Below are positions 1 through 11,426 of a stretch of 64,000 nt of DNA, one piece after another. The stretch spans positions 506,749,942 through 506,813,941 of the forward strand of contig NC_081410.1 in the NCBI RefSeq assembly GCF_030272615.1. The letters run 5' to 3'. A program made the position numbers and the translations under genes. The DNA is from Cryptomeria japonica. Taxonomy: Eukaryota; Streptophyta; Pinopsida; Cupressales; Cupressaceae. The notes under the pieces were generated by a model that made no database searches, was not told the origin of the DNA, and worked only from the letters and a program-made list of their open reading frames with translations. How positions within the stretch are numbered: position 1 is the first letter of the stretch; the number at the start of each line of letters is the position of its first letter.

Positions 1-1640
1 TTATTAGATTACAATCCATTCTAAGACTCCAATGGCCAAAAATAGAAATTTTTAAGAGAAATAAATTTGATACAAGATCTTAAAAAACTATTCTTATAGT
101 GCTCAATTCATCTCAATACCTTTCCAACAACTATTAGTTTTGGAAAAACAGAGTTGTGAGGTGAAAGATATGACATGTTCAAAGAAAAATATGTAGCTGA
201 TTCAACCTATAATATCTAATTATAAAAGACATAATTTTTCAATTTAACTTGCATGGATGGAAAGTGCTCCTTTCCATCTTTCTGTCGAGTACTTGTTTGC
301 AAAAATTCGACACCCAAGACAAAAGTTGTGCAACTTTTAAGAAGAGTTGTTGAATTTGCTACCTAGAAAAATGGCTTACTCCCTGTTCAAACTTAATTTC
401 TGCAAACATTATTATTGTTTTGGGAACAACACCCCAAATCTATAATTTTTTCGATGTTGGGAAGAAAACCCAGAAATATTTTTTTCTACAAATGAGTGGA
501 AGTTGGAATTCTAAAGCCAAAATGAAAATAGATCTTGTAAAAAAAATTTACTATAATTTATTTTTACTATGTCCTCCAAACTCTGATTTTGGTGAAATAA
601 AAGTCACTTTTGACTTTCTTAAGCCTTTTGGACACTCTAGAAATTCTAAATAATCTTCCAATATTACTAAAATGCTACAATCACCTATATCTCACAAGAA
701 CACATACATATAAAAACAGACTTAACTAGAAGCTTATTTTCCTTTAAACTATTCTGATTCTCTAGGTCATACATATGAGAATGCAAGAGAAGAGAATACT
801 TCAGTTTTAAGGAAAATATTAGCTATCTAATAGTCTAAAATCTCTCAAATAAATAAGAAAAATAATGAGCTATACCAGACAACACGACTTTGATATCATA
901 TTAGATTCTGCCAAAAGCAAGAATCGAGTTAGGATCCAATGTCGGTCATAGATCACATGCAATTACAAGCAACAGATGATGGAAGATCAAATTATCTAAA
1001 TTAAGATAAATTTGATATGAGAGAAAAAAATAGAGACATAAGAGCATTTGGAGAAGACTCTCATTGAGCTATCACTAAACTAGTGAAGGTAAGAGTATAG
1101 TGCTTATTATATAGAAAACTCAAAGCATATACATCCAATGGGTATATTAACTCCTACCTCCATAAAAAGTGGAATGTTTTACCTACTACCCCATAAAAGG
1201 TGGGATCTTTATACCTACTTGGTAAATTCCAAAACATGTGGCATAACCTCCTTACATGAAAACAAAAAGGAGTTGAGAAAGTTGACACTTAAGGCCAAAA
1301 GAGGGTGGGAAACCCAACTATCCCATAACCCACTTAGGAAATGACAAAATAGGGGTTATGATGGGTGAAACAACAAGCCAAAAGAGGGTGTGTAACTCAA
1401 CTACAAATGTTAGGTAGATAGTTACACATGTAGTTGAAGTATTTCAGCACGTGTCCTCATATTAACCACTCCTAATAACCTAAGAAAACTTAAATAATGT
1501 GTGTAGGAAAAATAAATACCCCATAACATAAGGAAAAAAAAAAACCTACACTGACATCTCTACTAGAAATTATTTCAATTTGGTCAGAGACTTCTTAACT
1601 CAAAAAATGGGACTCTACTGCACAATTATATAATCTGGCA
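1..1640. other. AT-rich spacer, nothing recognised
   Basis: No coding signature, splice pattern, LTR end or RNA gene could be supported here. The stretch is AT-rich with scattered short reading frames that show no family motif. It runs into the LINE remnant that becomes recognisable after about 1.64 kb, so part of it may be decayed LINE sequence. Confidence 0.5.
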
Positions 1641-2890
1641 AGATAACTATAGGGGATGGAAAAAATTAAGGGAATAGCTTAAAGAGGCCAAGGGTATTTG
1701 TGCTTTCGATCTTAAGAAAATGGAGGATGAAGCTACCTTTCTGCAGACTTATCTTGGTGATTTCTCCTTATTCTCCATGAGGATAATGATGTTTCAATTT
1801 GGAGACACCAAACCTCAAGGGTATTCTCGATCAAATTTGCATATTGGGAGATGGAGGACTTCAAGAAAGTAAATTTTAATTGGAACAATGTTTGGGTTGT
1901 TAATCTCATTCCCAAAATTAACTATTTTTTGTGGGTTTGAGCGCATCATAATATTTTAAATGACTATTGATAATCTGAATAAAATGGACTTTATGTTCGT
2001 GAATAGATTCTTCCTTGTCTTATGAACTTTGAGAACATTGATCATATTTTTTTGCATTGTCCCTATGCCAGAGAAGTTTGGATTGTGGCTTTATCTACCC
2101 TGATGATTTCTTGGCCCCTTCCTGAGAATATGAGAATTTTTATGGAGCAATAGAGTTTTTCCCTTTCAAACATCCTATAATTTGAAGTCTTTGTTCTCAA
2201 ATTCCTCCTTTTGTGGTGTGGAATATTTGGAAGGACTGAAACAACAAATATTTTAGAGGAGATTCAAGAAACAACAATACGCTCGTTTAGGTGATCAAAC
2301 AACAAATTAAAGAAAATCTAAATGCAAATTCCTTTGGGTTTTAAACAAAAATTCCTATTCTTCAAGACCTTAGACATAAATAAATTTGGGGGATCAACCA
2401 AAACCCGATGAATATTAATTGGCCTAAATTAATCCAAAGAAAGGAGTGCAAATGGTTACCACCAAAGGAAGGGTGGATTAAATGTTATTTTGATTATTTC
2501 TCTAAGGAAAATTTTGGGATCTCTGGGGTTGGGGTTGTGCTTTGAGATAGGAGAAGATTCCTTATAGAAGGGTACTAGACAAATTTAGGTAGAGATTATT
2601 ATAAGAAAGCAAAAGCTTATGCTACTAGGCAAGATCTCAAGAGGATTACGAAAAGAAATTATCAAAATATGATCCTCGAAGGGGATTCTAAATTGATTGT
2701 GGACTACCTAAATGAAAAAGCTATATGCCCTTAGAAATTTAGAAGTTTAATTCAAGAAAACAAGAATTTGATTAGGAGCTTCCCTCAATCCAAAGATAGG
2801 CATGTTTTTTAGGGAAGGCAATAGGGCAACCGATGAAATGGTTAATTATGATCTAAGGTATGTGTTATGGACCTTCCTATCATTCCCATA
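1640..2890 (+). pseudogene. Decayed LINE ORF2 3' half (zf-RVT plus RNase H)
   Basis: This is the C-terminal half of a plant non-LTR retrotransposon ORF2. Reading the plus strand with stops ignored, the stretch around 1780-1920 gives the reverse-transcriptase tail (VSIWRH, then PKINYFLW). It leads into the zf-RVT zinc-binding signature DHIFLHCPYAREVW near 2038-2085. A plant-type RNase H-like domain follows: GISGVGVVL near 2517-2543 and LEGDSKLIVDYLN near 2674-2712. Many in-frame stops and small indels interrupt it (for example after PKINYFLWV and after GVGVVL), so it cannot be expressed as one protein. The upstream endonuclease and RT core were not found, which fits 5' truncation or loss by decay. 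The family call rests on order and motif match; the clade is not determined. Confidence 0.75.
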
Positions 2891-4000
2891 GTGCCCACCT
2901 AGCCTAAAAAATATTCTCTCTTTGAAAAGGGAACAAATTTACCTAAATGATGCTAATTCGTTTATCAATAGTTCTCAATATGCTAATCAAAAAGAATATT
3001 AGAGAAAGAGGGTGGAAAAGTCATTACCTTTAAAAATTCTAAATTCAAATTTGGTTGAAGTACATTATGATGTTGTGGCTTCTTGATTAATGGAAAGGTT
3101 GGATGTTAATAATTGTTTGTCTTGGCATGGGGGAAGTTAATTTTTTAAAAGATGAATTTCATGTACAAGTCTTGTTATTATGCCACCATCATTGCCATGA
3201 ATGGCAATAAGATTCGTGGATATGTTGGTGCCTTGCTATCGTATTTTTTCAAGGCTAGTTATTTATGGAATGGTCACTTCACATGTGTTAATTAGACCAC
3301 TTGGGCCAATTATTTTTTCCTCCCAAGCCTTAATTTCACTTTCATTATTTCCTTTCTAGGTTGTAGAAATCTTTGTGGGACTAATTTTTTTTTTGTTCAC
3401 TTGTTTCTCTCTACTATTGTTGTGATTGAGATTGCTATGGGGGGTTCTCTAAGACACTTTGAACCCAAGGACTATAATAAATTAAGACAAAATGAAGAAG
3501 TGTGGGACCTCTTTGAGAGGGCAGGGACAAATCCTTATTTCTTAGCCATGAGAGGTTGTAACAGTTCTTTGTTGAGCCTTTCAAAACCCTTTGTGTCCAG
3601 ATTAGGTTTATATGGTCAATTATTGTAATCTGGAGTTTATGATGGAGGTAATGGGTGTCTAGATCCACCTATGGTTGCATTTGCAAGTTAAGGGTCCCCC
3701 TTTTAAACCCTTGTGTTGGTTCTTGGGGCTGATCCTTTCTTTCCTGGATCGGGTAGGCCTACTGGGTTTCTATGTCTACTCTTTTTTAGCAACATCATTA
3801 TGCATTAGTTGGAAGTTAATGGGTCAGTTGTGCTAGTCTTTGGTTGTGGTTTTCCTCGTTAATACCATCGAGCAACCTGCTTTGTTGGGTTCAAGGTCCC
3901 GGTAAAATCTTGTGGGTTTCAAGTCCCTTCAAAACCTGTTGTACAGGGTTTCTGGTCCCCTTAAAACATGTTTTCCCTTAATCAAAAATAGTTCTTTGTT
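2891..4000 (+). repeat. Probable 3' region of the LINE, ending in a shared tail
   Basis: This follows the RNase H remnant and has no intact gene. Near 3471-3530 a short readable stretch (HFEPKDYNKLRQNEEVWDLF) looks protein-like but I do not recognise it. The segment closes at about 3936-3990 with a run of the form GGGTTT..GGTCCCCTTAAAAC..TG..TTAATCAAAAA. Nearly the same tail recurs at 11350-11400, where a target duplication marks it as the 3' end of a LINE insertion. I infer that this is the 3' untranslated end of the LINE above or of a related copy. Confidence 0.45.
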
Positions 4001-4505
4001 GACAAAATTTTGCAGCTCATGGAAAAAGGGGGCTATTACTATTGGTAGAATCAAATTAATAGTTACCCTAGAGCTTATACAAAAAGCCACATGTTTGAAA
4101 TTTGAGGAGAAAAAGGTAGGAAAGAAGAGCTCGCGAACCTACAAAGGATTTCTCAACTAATTCTTTGAAAAAGGGTAAAGGACAATGCTACTACAAATGC
4201 CTATGATCACCTCATCTTGTTATCTTCATATGCGATGGTGGTTTTTCATGTTATGAAATATTTTACCTTGGAAGGACATTATTCTATCATTCATTCCTAT
4301 AATTTTATTTTATTTTAAATCATATTTGCCATGGTCAAAAATTTGACCTGCCATTTTATCTTTTCTCATTATTGTCTACTAGTATTAGTAATGGACCTCT
4401 CCTCCTTTCCATCAAGGGTTAATATATGCCCTTTATCACTTTTATTTTGATTGCTCCCCTCATTGTAGTTAATTCATAACCTATCCTAGAAACCCTAGTG
4501 ATAAT
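4001..4505. other. Spacer, nothing recognised
   Basis: AT-rich sequence without motif or repeat that I can support, between the LINE-type tail and the broken acidic ORF. Confidence 0.4.
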
Positions 4506-5174
4506 GTGGAAGCCCCTAGCAATTTGATGCGTATTGAACTTATAGAATCCAAATCGCTTCCTTTTGAGAGAAGTAATCTTGCTCGTAAAATTAAAGCTAA
4601 AAATATAAAAAAACCCCCTATCAATGAAGTTTCTGAGGTTGTGCTTCTTAAAAATACCCCTGATAAACGAAAAGCTTCTACTCCTAAGCCTAGACATTCC
4701 AAATATAGGAAAAATGACAAAAGGCCTATGAATAAAAGTATCACTATTAACCTAGATGGGTTGAAATGTGATGTGGAGGAAGAAGCCAAGAAGGAATTTG
4801 AAAAATAGGAAATTAACTTAGGTGAATGACACTTTGAGCATATAATTGCTAAAGATAATAAAAGTAGGAATGTCACTAAGAATGATGCCCTTTCTTTTGA
4901 GGAGGATTACACTCTAGAAGATAAAGAGGACCTTTCTCCAAAAGATTTTGAAGATGAGGAATTTGAGGATAAAGATGAAGATCTTGAGGATGAGAGAGAT
5001 GAAAATACAGAAGCTAATAATGAACAGGGGGATGAAGGTGAAAGGCTAGTACAAAGAACCCCTTCCCTAGTTTACACTAGTGAGGGTGTTATAGGGCTAA
5101 AGCCTTGGGTTCATCCATCTGTGAAGAATGAAGATAGAATTGTTGATCTAAAGAGCCAAATTGTAGGTTTATAG
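4506..5174 (+). pseudogene. Broken ORF with basic N-half and acidic C-half, unknown
   Basis: One reading frame runs from an ATG at 4506 to a stop at 5172-5174, broken by two in-frame stops (TAG at 4806-4808 and TGA at about 4827). The first roughly 100 codons are Lys/Arg/Pro-rich. The last half is strongly acidic (for example EFEDKDEDLEDERDE near 4960-5004) and ends in a hydrophobic stretch with GLKPWVHPS. No enzymatic domain, signal peptide or membrane segment is visible. A charged, low-complexity layout next to LINE and LTR debris would suit a gag-like or ORF1-like protein of a decayed retroelement, but that is inference. A decayed host gene is not excluded. Confidence 0.35.
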
Positions 5175-5189
5175 TTTCATGTTATAAAC

Positions 5190-5910
5190 ATGGTGTAGCA
5201 TCCTACATTGTACTCCCTTACAATTTTGTCCTCACTTAGGCCTTCACTTTTGTGTTCATCTTCTAAGGCCTGATTGAAGCCTTAATCCTTCTCACACCAT
5301 GTATCAAGCTTAAATTTTCACTTTTTGTGTTTCTCTCCCTAAGATCATTGGGCCTTGATGTCCAAGACCATGTGTTGGGAACAATGGTCCTCAAGTACTA
5401 GGGCAGCCAACACCATGGTCCTCACCAAAAGGGCTCATTTTGGGGTCTCATAATGGTAACATGATTTGAGCAGGAACCTAGATCTTGTATTGGCTTGTGT
5501 TGGAAAATTAATTTATTTTTTTGACAAGCATGTATAAAAGGAGGTCTACTCCTCTCATTTTGACATCAATCCAAATTCATAATCCACTCTTGAGATCCAA
5601 CAAATTCAAAAGAGGAAGAAATAAGTCTTCTTTCAAACATTGGAGTAGAAGTAAAGTCAAGATTCAAGTATTGGATATGGAATTCATGTTCTATGTTTTA
5701 TGAAGACTATCTATATTAAACCCCAATTTCCTATGAAGAAAAATAGAACTTCATTTATAAAAAGTATAAGATTAGTGTTTTAGATATTTTTAGCCTTTCC
5801 CTCAAAAGGAAATCATTTCCATTACAATACTTCATTTACATTTTTATTCTATTTCATGGTTAATTCCAAAATTGAGGTTTGACCTAAGGCAAACCCCTAT
5901 TCACAACTAT
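5190..5910 (+). repeat. Possible solo LTR with TATA box
   Basis: The stretch opens near TGTAGCATCCTAC and carries a good TATA box (TATAAAAG at 5533-5540) followed by CT-rich sequence, as in plant LTR promoters. It trails off near CCTATTCACA at about 5900. No coding sequence lies inside. I could not find a matching second LTR or a clear target duplication in the window, so the boundaries are approximate. It could also be an ordinary spacer that happens to hold a TATA-like box. Confidence 0.25.
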
Positions 5911-6225
5911 TTTCCCCTTTTCAATGTGTGGAGGAGCGGGTATAGAGTTGTGTTTCATCGGAATGGCATTATTCATAGAGACAAATAAGTTCCCTTTTGG
6001 ATGGCAAAAACTTCGAAGGACCATGGTGACCACCACCATGGTCCCAACAATTAAGGCCAAGTTTCTGGGAATAGATTCAAACCTTCATCTACTACTCAGA
6101 TCCAACTTTGTGGCTCCATTTGATGATTGTAGCTCACTGTTTATGCACAATTGCTTCAATTTCTATACATTTAACCTAATTCGAGTATCTTTAATTAAAT
6201 CAATTCAATTTAAAGGTAGAGAAGA

Positions 6226-6321
6226 GTTCCATCTAAAACCCCAAGAATTTGATTAAAATCTAGATCTAGCCTTGTTCCATCTAAAAACCTAGGAATCTGA
6301 TTAGAATCTAGATCTATCAAG
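6226..6321. repeat. Two tandem units of about 48 bp
   Basis: GTTCCATCTAAAA at 6226 and again at 6274 begin two adjacent units that continue with near-identical AATYTGATTARAATCTAGATCTA. The units differ at a handful of positions. This is a simple local duplication with no coding role seen. Confidence 0.75.
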
Positions 6322-7084
6322 GCCAGATCTATTAAATTTCATCTTTTCTTAATGTGTTGGTCCCTAAGAAAAAAAATAGCGGGTTTTACTACATCAAATG
6401 GTGAAACCCTAATTTTTTACCAATACACATGCAAACCTAGGTAGAGGAGTTCTGAAAAGACAAAATGTAGATAGGAAAAGTTATCGGCTCACTATTTGTC
6501 ATTACAGATGGGGTTATGAGAAAAGTTGCTATGGGATTTGTCTCAAGGAAAAGCAGGTTAAGGACAAAAAACAAGAAATAGTAGGGCATAGGTCATCTTT
6601 AGAAGGATTAGATAAATGAAGATCCAAACAAGAATGCTTGGTAGGACCAAATGAGGAGACTTGCAAGCAACTAGGAGATTCTCAATAGCAAATGATACAA
6701 AGGTTCGTGATGGGGTGTTGGGCATTGTTCCTTTTCGCTATTTTTTTAAGCTTACTAGTTTAGTTGGATTTGGTAGTATTAGTAGCATGTTATAGCTTAG
6801 GTATTACAGTTTTAGGTTTCTAAGTTTAAATATCTTTAAATTATGTTTAATTAGGCTTACATGTCTACTAAAAATCTAGTTATTTTTTATATTAATACTA
6901 TTAGTAGTACCTATTTAGGCTCTAGTCTTTATGGTACTATACAATCTTTGATCATATGTTGTTCTTTTGGATGGATAGCCTCTTTCAAGAGGACAAGGTT
7001 TCAAGTTTAAGTGTTTTTTATTACTTGCTAGTGGGTTAGCTTCTTGAATTTTGTTGGGCTTTTGATTGTGTGATGTCATTTTTT
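6322..7084. other. AT-rich spacer left of the large LTR element
   Basis: No gene or family motif seen. The sequence ends at the GTTCT target duplication (7085-7089) of the element that starts at 7090. Confidence 0.5.
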
Positions 7085-7089
7085 GTTCT
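7085..7089. repeat. Left target site duplication GTTCT
   Basis: GTTCT immediately precedes the 5' LTR; the identical pentamer at 29315-29319 follows the 3' LTR. Confidence 0.85.
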
Positions 7090-7844
7090 TATAGACACCT
7101 AATTCTGGTCAAGCCATTTATTTTCATCATGCATCCTAGGACACTAATAAATTAATTATTTGCCCCTTATTCTAATATTTCCTCTCAATAAATAAATAAA
7201 TTCAATTTATTTGATTAACTAACTCTTAAATATGAATAGTAAATTAATAAATTTAATTTATTAATTTATCATATTTATATTCTCATATGCAGATAACTAA
7301 TGAATTTTATTTATTAATTTTCCCATATTTATCTTTTCAACTTGCCAATTTGGAAAAATATGAGGATAATCAATTTATTTATTTATTAAATCCCCATATT
7401 ATGTTCCTTGATTTGACTCCAGATTTCTTCCATTTTTTCTCTATCTCCTAATGGAAACTCTATTGTTTGTTTGATCCTAGCCGCTGATTCTTCCTATCTT
7501 CAGATTAATCTCGTCCATTGATTCAAAATCCTCTTTTTTATAAATTGAACTCTTAGTGCTCATTTTCAACAACCACATTGTTCGAGTATCCTTATGCTAT
7601 CAATTTCGCTTGCAAATCTTCCTTTCACTTGCAATTGTGCTTTGTAGGTGAGATCCACAACATATTTAAGGAGAAAGAGAAACAATGGAGGTCAATTGAA
7701 GAAGATTGTATTTAGTTTGCTTTTCTTATCTATGTCTTATCTTCAATTCTTCCATTGAATGTATTAGGATCCATTTCATTTCAATTTAGCTTTTGTGGTT
7801 AGCTATTGATATTTCTTTGATGTTTTCCTGAATTCCTAGCTACA
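7090..7844 (+). repeat. 5' LTR of the large element (755 bp)
   Basis: It aligns by eye along its whole length with 16023-16723 plus 29272-29314. The main differences are a 13-bp length difference near 7255 and scattered substitutions. It begins TATAGACACC and ends CTAGCTACA. Confidence 0.9.
7536..7546 (+). promoter_or_regulatory. Putative LTR TATA box
   Basis: TTTTTATAAATTG lies late in the LTR, where the transcription start region is expected. The same box is kept in the 3' LTR near 16459-16467 (TCTATAAATTAAG). No expression evidence is available. Confidence 0.45.
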
Positions 7845-7849
7845 TTTTT

Positions 7850-7868
7850 TGGTGAACCTGACGTGAAC
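7850..7868 (+). other. Candidate primer-binding site
   Basis: TGGTGAACCTGACGTGAAC starts 5 bases after the 5' LTR. The leading TGG and position suit a primer-binding site, complementary to a tRNA ending in CCA. I cannot assign the tRNA. Confidence 0.45.
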
Positions 7869-8047
7869 ACGCATATAATTTAATGTTTTTTGTGAGATTT
7901 TTTATCAGATACAGGTTCGAGAAGACCAAATTTTTTGATTTTCATGCTCGTCGCCATTTTTGTGTAGGTTTTAGAAGAGCTAATGTACCAACTGCAAGAC
8001 TTAATTGATCAAAGGCTTAAAATTGAACAAATGAATTTCATTTAGTT

Positions 8048-8263
8048 TCTAATTAGGCCTAGATTAATTTTTTTATTTTATGCAACAACTTGCACTTAGA
8101 ATCTAATTAGGATTGGATTAATTTTCAATTTCATGCAACAAATTGCACATAAAATCTAATTAATTTTGGATTAATCTTCAATTTCTCCTACAAAATTCAC
8201 AGTGCACCTAGATCATAACTAGGCTTGGATTAATATTTCATTTATGGAACAAATTGCACATAG
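8048..8263. repeat. Four degenerate tandem units of 51-58 bp
   Basis: Units starting near 8048, 8102, 8155 and 8213 each carry TCTAATTAGG-like, TTGGATTAAT and CAACAAATTGCACAT blocks. They lie in the untranslated leader of the large element. Confidence 0.75.
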
Positions 8264-8299
8264 TCTAATTAGGTGATTAATTCATAAAAAAAAAAATTG

Positions 8300-8680
8300 A
8301 TTTGCATGTTGTCTTTTTTTTATTTGCATGTAGTTTTGTTTTTCATTGCATGTCGCTTTTCTTCACTTGCATGTTGCTCTTTTTTAATTTTCATATAGCT
8401 TTTTCCATTGCATGTCACTTTTTTAGTTGCATGTTTCTTTTTTCAAATTACTTTTTGCTTGCATGTTGCTTTTTAACCTATTGCTTTTTTTAGTTGCATG
8501 TTTTGTTTTTTGTTTTTTGCTTGCATGTTGCTTTTTGCATGTTTCTTTTTAGTTGCATGTTGTTTTTTTACCTATTGCTTTTTTAGTTGCATGTTTCTAT
8601 TTTTCTTTTTGCTTGGATGTTGCTTTTTGGTTGCATGTTGTTTTTTTTGCATATTGCTTTTTCTACTCAACTTAGAGGTT
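8300..8680. repeat. Low-complexity TTGCATGTTGCTTTTT array
   Basis: Irregular repeats of TTGCATGTTGCTTTTT and close variants fill the stretch. Open frames here (Cys/Phe-rich) result from the repeat and are not genes. Confidence 0.85.
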
Positions 8681-10458
8681 TTGTGTATTATTGGTTATCT
8701 ATGCAACACCTTGGCATTCATTGGAAGAAGAACAAAAAATAAAAACTAATAATTCATTTGGTGGAGGACATGGTCAAAGGATTACATTTGAAACACTTAT
8801 TTGCATTTTGTAGCTTAGAGCATATTTCAATTTATAAAGGTTAAAGAACTAGTGTTTGTCATGTCTTCTCTTAGATTTTATGCATGTTTTAACCTTTAGA
8901 GGGTCTTCCTCCCAAGAAGCCCATAAGGCCAGGTGAGAGGGAATGACCCAAGTGGCAATGGGCTAAAGCCAAGCTCTTTCGAGCCACTATAAACAAATGT
9001 GTTTGTGATGAAAGTTGCAAGAGATGAGTGTTACATGTTTCCATAATGACGTTATGTCTTCCTTAGTGCTCGTGTCACATGCAAAAATGTATAGAGCATA
9101 ACCTCTATAGGCTGGGAGGCCTCCTTTAATGGAGTGGAAAACAGTTGACTATGCCCACTCGAATAGATGCCTTGACTAAAACCCCTTGTGCTTAAAGACC
9201 TAAAACATTCTATTTGTTGACTTAGGCATTGTGAATTGCACATGTCGAAGATACCACTCATGTGCCCCTCAATTCGAGATAGTAAATTTCTTGGGAAGTG
9301 ACGACCCATAAATTTGAAGCTTGGTATGCCTACAGAAGTGAGTGTTGTGAAGTGTAGCTGGTGGTACTAAGCTTCTAACTATCCGGTTAAATGTGGTATT
9401 TTATTGCTAGGGGATTCAACAAATATTGTCCTTACTAGCAATCACAATCAACCTTGGTTATCAAAAAAGTTTCATATCAAGCAAATTTTAAACAAAGGTT
9501 CAAATTTTATCCAGGTATTCATTCAATATTTATGAACATGGCTAGTCATTTAGCATTGGATATCCTTGTTTCAAAATTCATGTCACTTAAGGTTAGCTCT
9601 TGCATAGTTCAAACTTAGGTCTTAGGACACATAGTCATTACCCATCATTTCATTGTAAGTATTCTCATTTTGCACTTAGGTTTAAAGGTCATCTTCCTAG
9701 GTCATTATCATACATTATCATACCAAAATTAGGTCTTAGCTTAGGTTGCATTTTGTATATTTCAAGTCATTGGTCCTTGCATATCCTTATCATTGCACTG
9801 TCATAAACCCTAGTGTTGTCTTAGCTTGATTTTTTCATAACATATCATATCCCTAGATCATATCATATCTTGAGACCATATCATATCCTTAGGTCTTGTC
9901 ATTATCATTTGTCATCTTTCATATTAGTCTCAAAATTAGGTTTGTCAAACTTGAAAAATCAAAACTTTAGATTATACCCTAAGTTGTTGTTAGGGGGTCT
10001 TGACCTTGTCCAATTTTTTCTCTTTTTTTAACATCATTTTTGTCAAACCTATCTTAGTATCCAAGTGTATAGGTGAGACATTGTCATTTGTCCCATTAGC
10101 ATTTTGTCCTTTGTCATTTTGTTAATTAAGGTCTTGGCTTCATTTCAATTTCCTAAGGTTGGGTCTTTGGCTTTGCATTTCAAAAGTTTGTCCAAATCTT
10201 CAAAAAGACCAAAAACATAATTTGCATTATCAATCATCTAGGTTGCATTTAGTTGCATACCCTTGTTATTCCAAAAAAAAATTTAAAAAGACCAAAAACA
10301 TAAATTATATTTGTTAATTTCATTAGTTGCATCTCATTGCATCCTTAAAATCTAAAAAATCCCCAAAATATTGCATTGCATAGTGACATGCCTATTGAAA
10401 CAAGGTTCCAAGCTCCTATGATACAACAAATTTTTACTATCAACAGATGGTTGGTCCA
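8681..10458. other. Non-coding internal spacer of the large element
   Basis: AT-rich spacer with recurring short words such as GTCATTATCAT, TTAGGTCTTAG and TTGCATT between 9600 and 10380. No gene is seen. It belongs to the internal region because it lies between the matched LTRs. Confidence 0.6.
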
Positions 10459-10986
10459 ATGAATAACATAATGCAATCAAGTTTTAATCAAAGGAAATCA
10501 CAATTCTATCCAACCCAACAACAAGGCAATATCGATTAGACTTTTTATGACGAAACAAACATCCAAATACAAAAACTAGAGGAGAAACTAAATCGAGAAA
10601 TAGAGATCATAGAACAAAGAGTGAAAAACATTGAAAAGATTAGATCCTAAATGATGAAAATGCTTCTAAAATTTCAAGGTCCAAATCCAAATGTTGAGCC
10701 AATTGATGTAAAGGCTCTCATCGAACAACAAGACATGCCAACTCTCATCTCTCAAATAGAGATGATGAAATAATTTCAAGAAACAAACATAAATTTTGAT
10801 CAACTCCCAAATAAAACTTCACGTGATCAAACTCTGTTAACAACAATTGATGATTCAATAATAACCAATGGTCCAATATATCCAACCAATCTAGCCAATG
10901 ACCCAACATATCGAACCAACAAAATCAATGAGGTGATTTCAACAATATTCTCAACCAATTACACAATATCAATAATTAGTTCAACT
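10459..10986 (+). pseudogene. Broken Gln-rich, coiled-coil-like ORF (gag-like?)
   Basis: A single frame from the ATG at 10459 stays readable to the LINE insertion point with three in-frame stops (near 10537, 10648 and 10771). It reads Gln/Asn-rich at first (FNQRKSQFYPTQQQ), then a charged stretch with heptad-like spacing (KLEEKLNREIEIIEQRVKNIEK), then FQGPNPNVEP. No zinc knuckle or capsid motif can be seen. After the LINE insertion a similar Gln-rich composition continues (MEYQQQYQ at 11404), so both parts probably belonged to one ORF. By position it could be the element's gag or an accessory ORF; that is inference. Confidence 0.4.
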
Positions 10987-11013
10987 AACTATGGAGTACT
11001 AACAACAATATCA
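10987..11013. repeat. Left 27-bp target duplication of LINE tail
   Basis: The 27 bases from AACTATGGAGTACT to AATATCA recur at 11400-11426 with one difference (T versus C at the 14th base). Long, imperfect duplications of this kind are typical of target-primed LINE insertion. Confidence 0.8.
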
Positions 11014-11399
11014 AGAAAGCTAGACCTTGACATAGATGAAGATACTATCGAGATTGGCAATGGGGAAGCTACTCCAGGTGTTGCTGCAAAGAGGACCAGA
11101 GCAAGTGTCAAGAAAGTTGTGGCTACTTCTGCTAAGGATATCCCTAATCTTAGGGAAAATATCAAAGACCTATATGGGATTAGCAATACCCTGGCTAATG
11201 CCCTGAAAAATATCAATTAGTTTCTTATCTTGGGTCTAGTTGGTTTTTGTTGGCTTTTTGGGGCTTTAGCCAGTTTTCTATGGTTTTTTGTTGGCTTTTC
11301 ATTGGTTTGTTCCTTTTGGTTTCTTAACACTTTATCTTTTAAGTTCCTTTTGTAAAGGGTTTTGGGGTCCCTTCAAAACCTGTTTTTACCTTAATCAAA
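11014..11399 (+). mobile_element. 5'-truncated LINE tail insertion (386 bp)
   Basis: The segment lies exactly between two 27-bp direct repeats and interrupts the Gln-rich ORF of the host element. It holds about 66 codons of open frame ending in a stop at 11218-11220 (for example KRTRASVKKVVATSAKD, LRENIKDLYGIS). About 180 bases of TG-rich trailer follow and end GGGGTCCCTTCAAAACCTG...TTAATCAAAA. The trailer matches the tail near 3936-3990. The long target duplication and fixed 3' tail fit a 5'-truncated LINE. The open frame does not resemble the RNase H end expected for a plant LINE ORF2. The insertion may therefore come from an internally deleted or chimeric LINE, or carry an unfamiliar C-terminal domain. 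Confidence 0.7.
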
Positions 11400-11426
11400 A
11401 ACTATGGAGTACCAACAACAATATCA
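11400..11426. repeat. Right 27-bp target duplication of LINE tail
   Basis: Second copy of the 27-bp repeat; see 10987-11013. It starts directly after the LINE tail. Confidence 0.8.

Noticed and set aside
4419-4876. Minus-strand open frames opposite the acidic ORF
   Set aside because: They overlap the longer plus-strand frame with coherent charge pattern and have no motif; treated as shadows.
8302-8749. Cys/Phe-rich small open frames that look like secreted peptides
   Set aside because: They arise from the TTGCATGTTGCTTTTT low-complexity array inside an LTR element; no start context or family motif.
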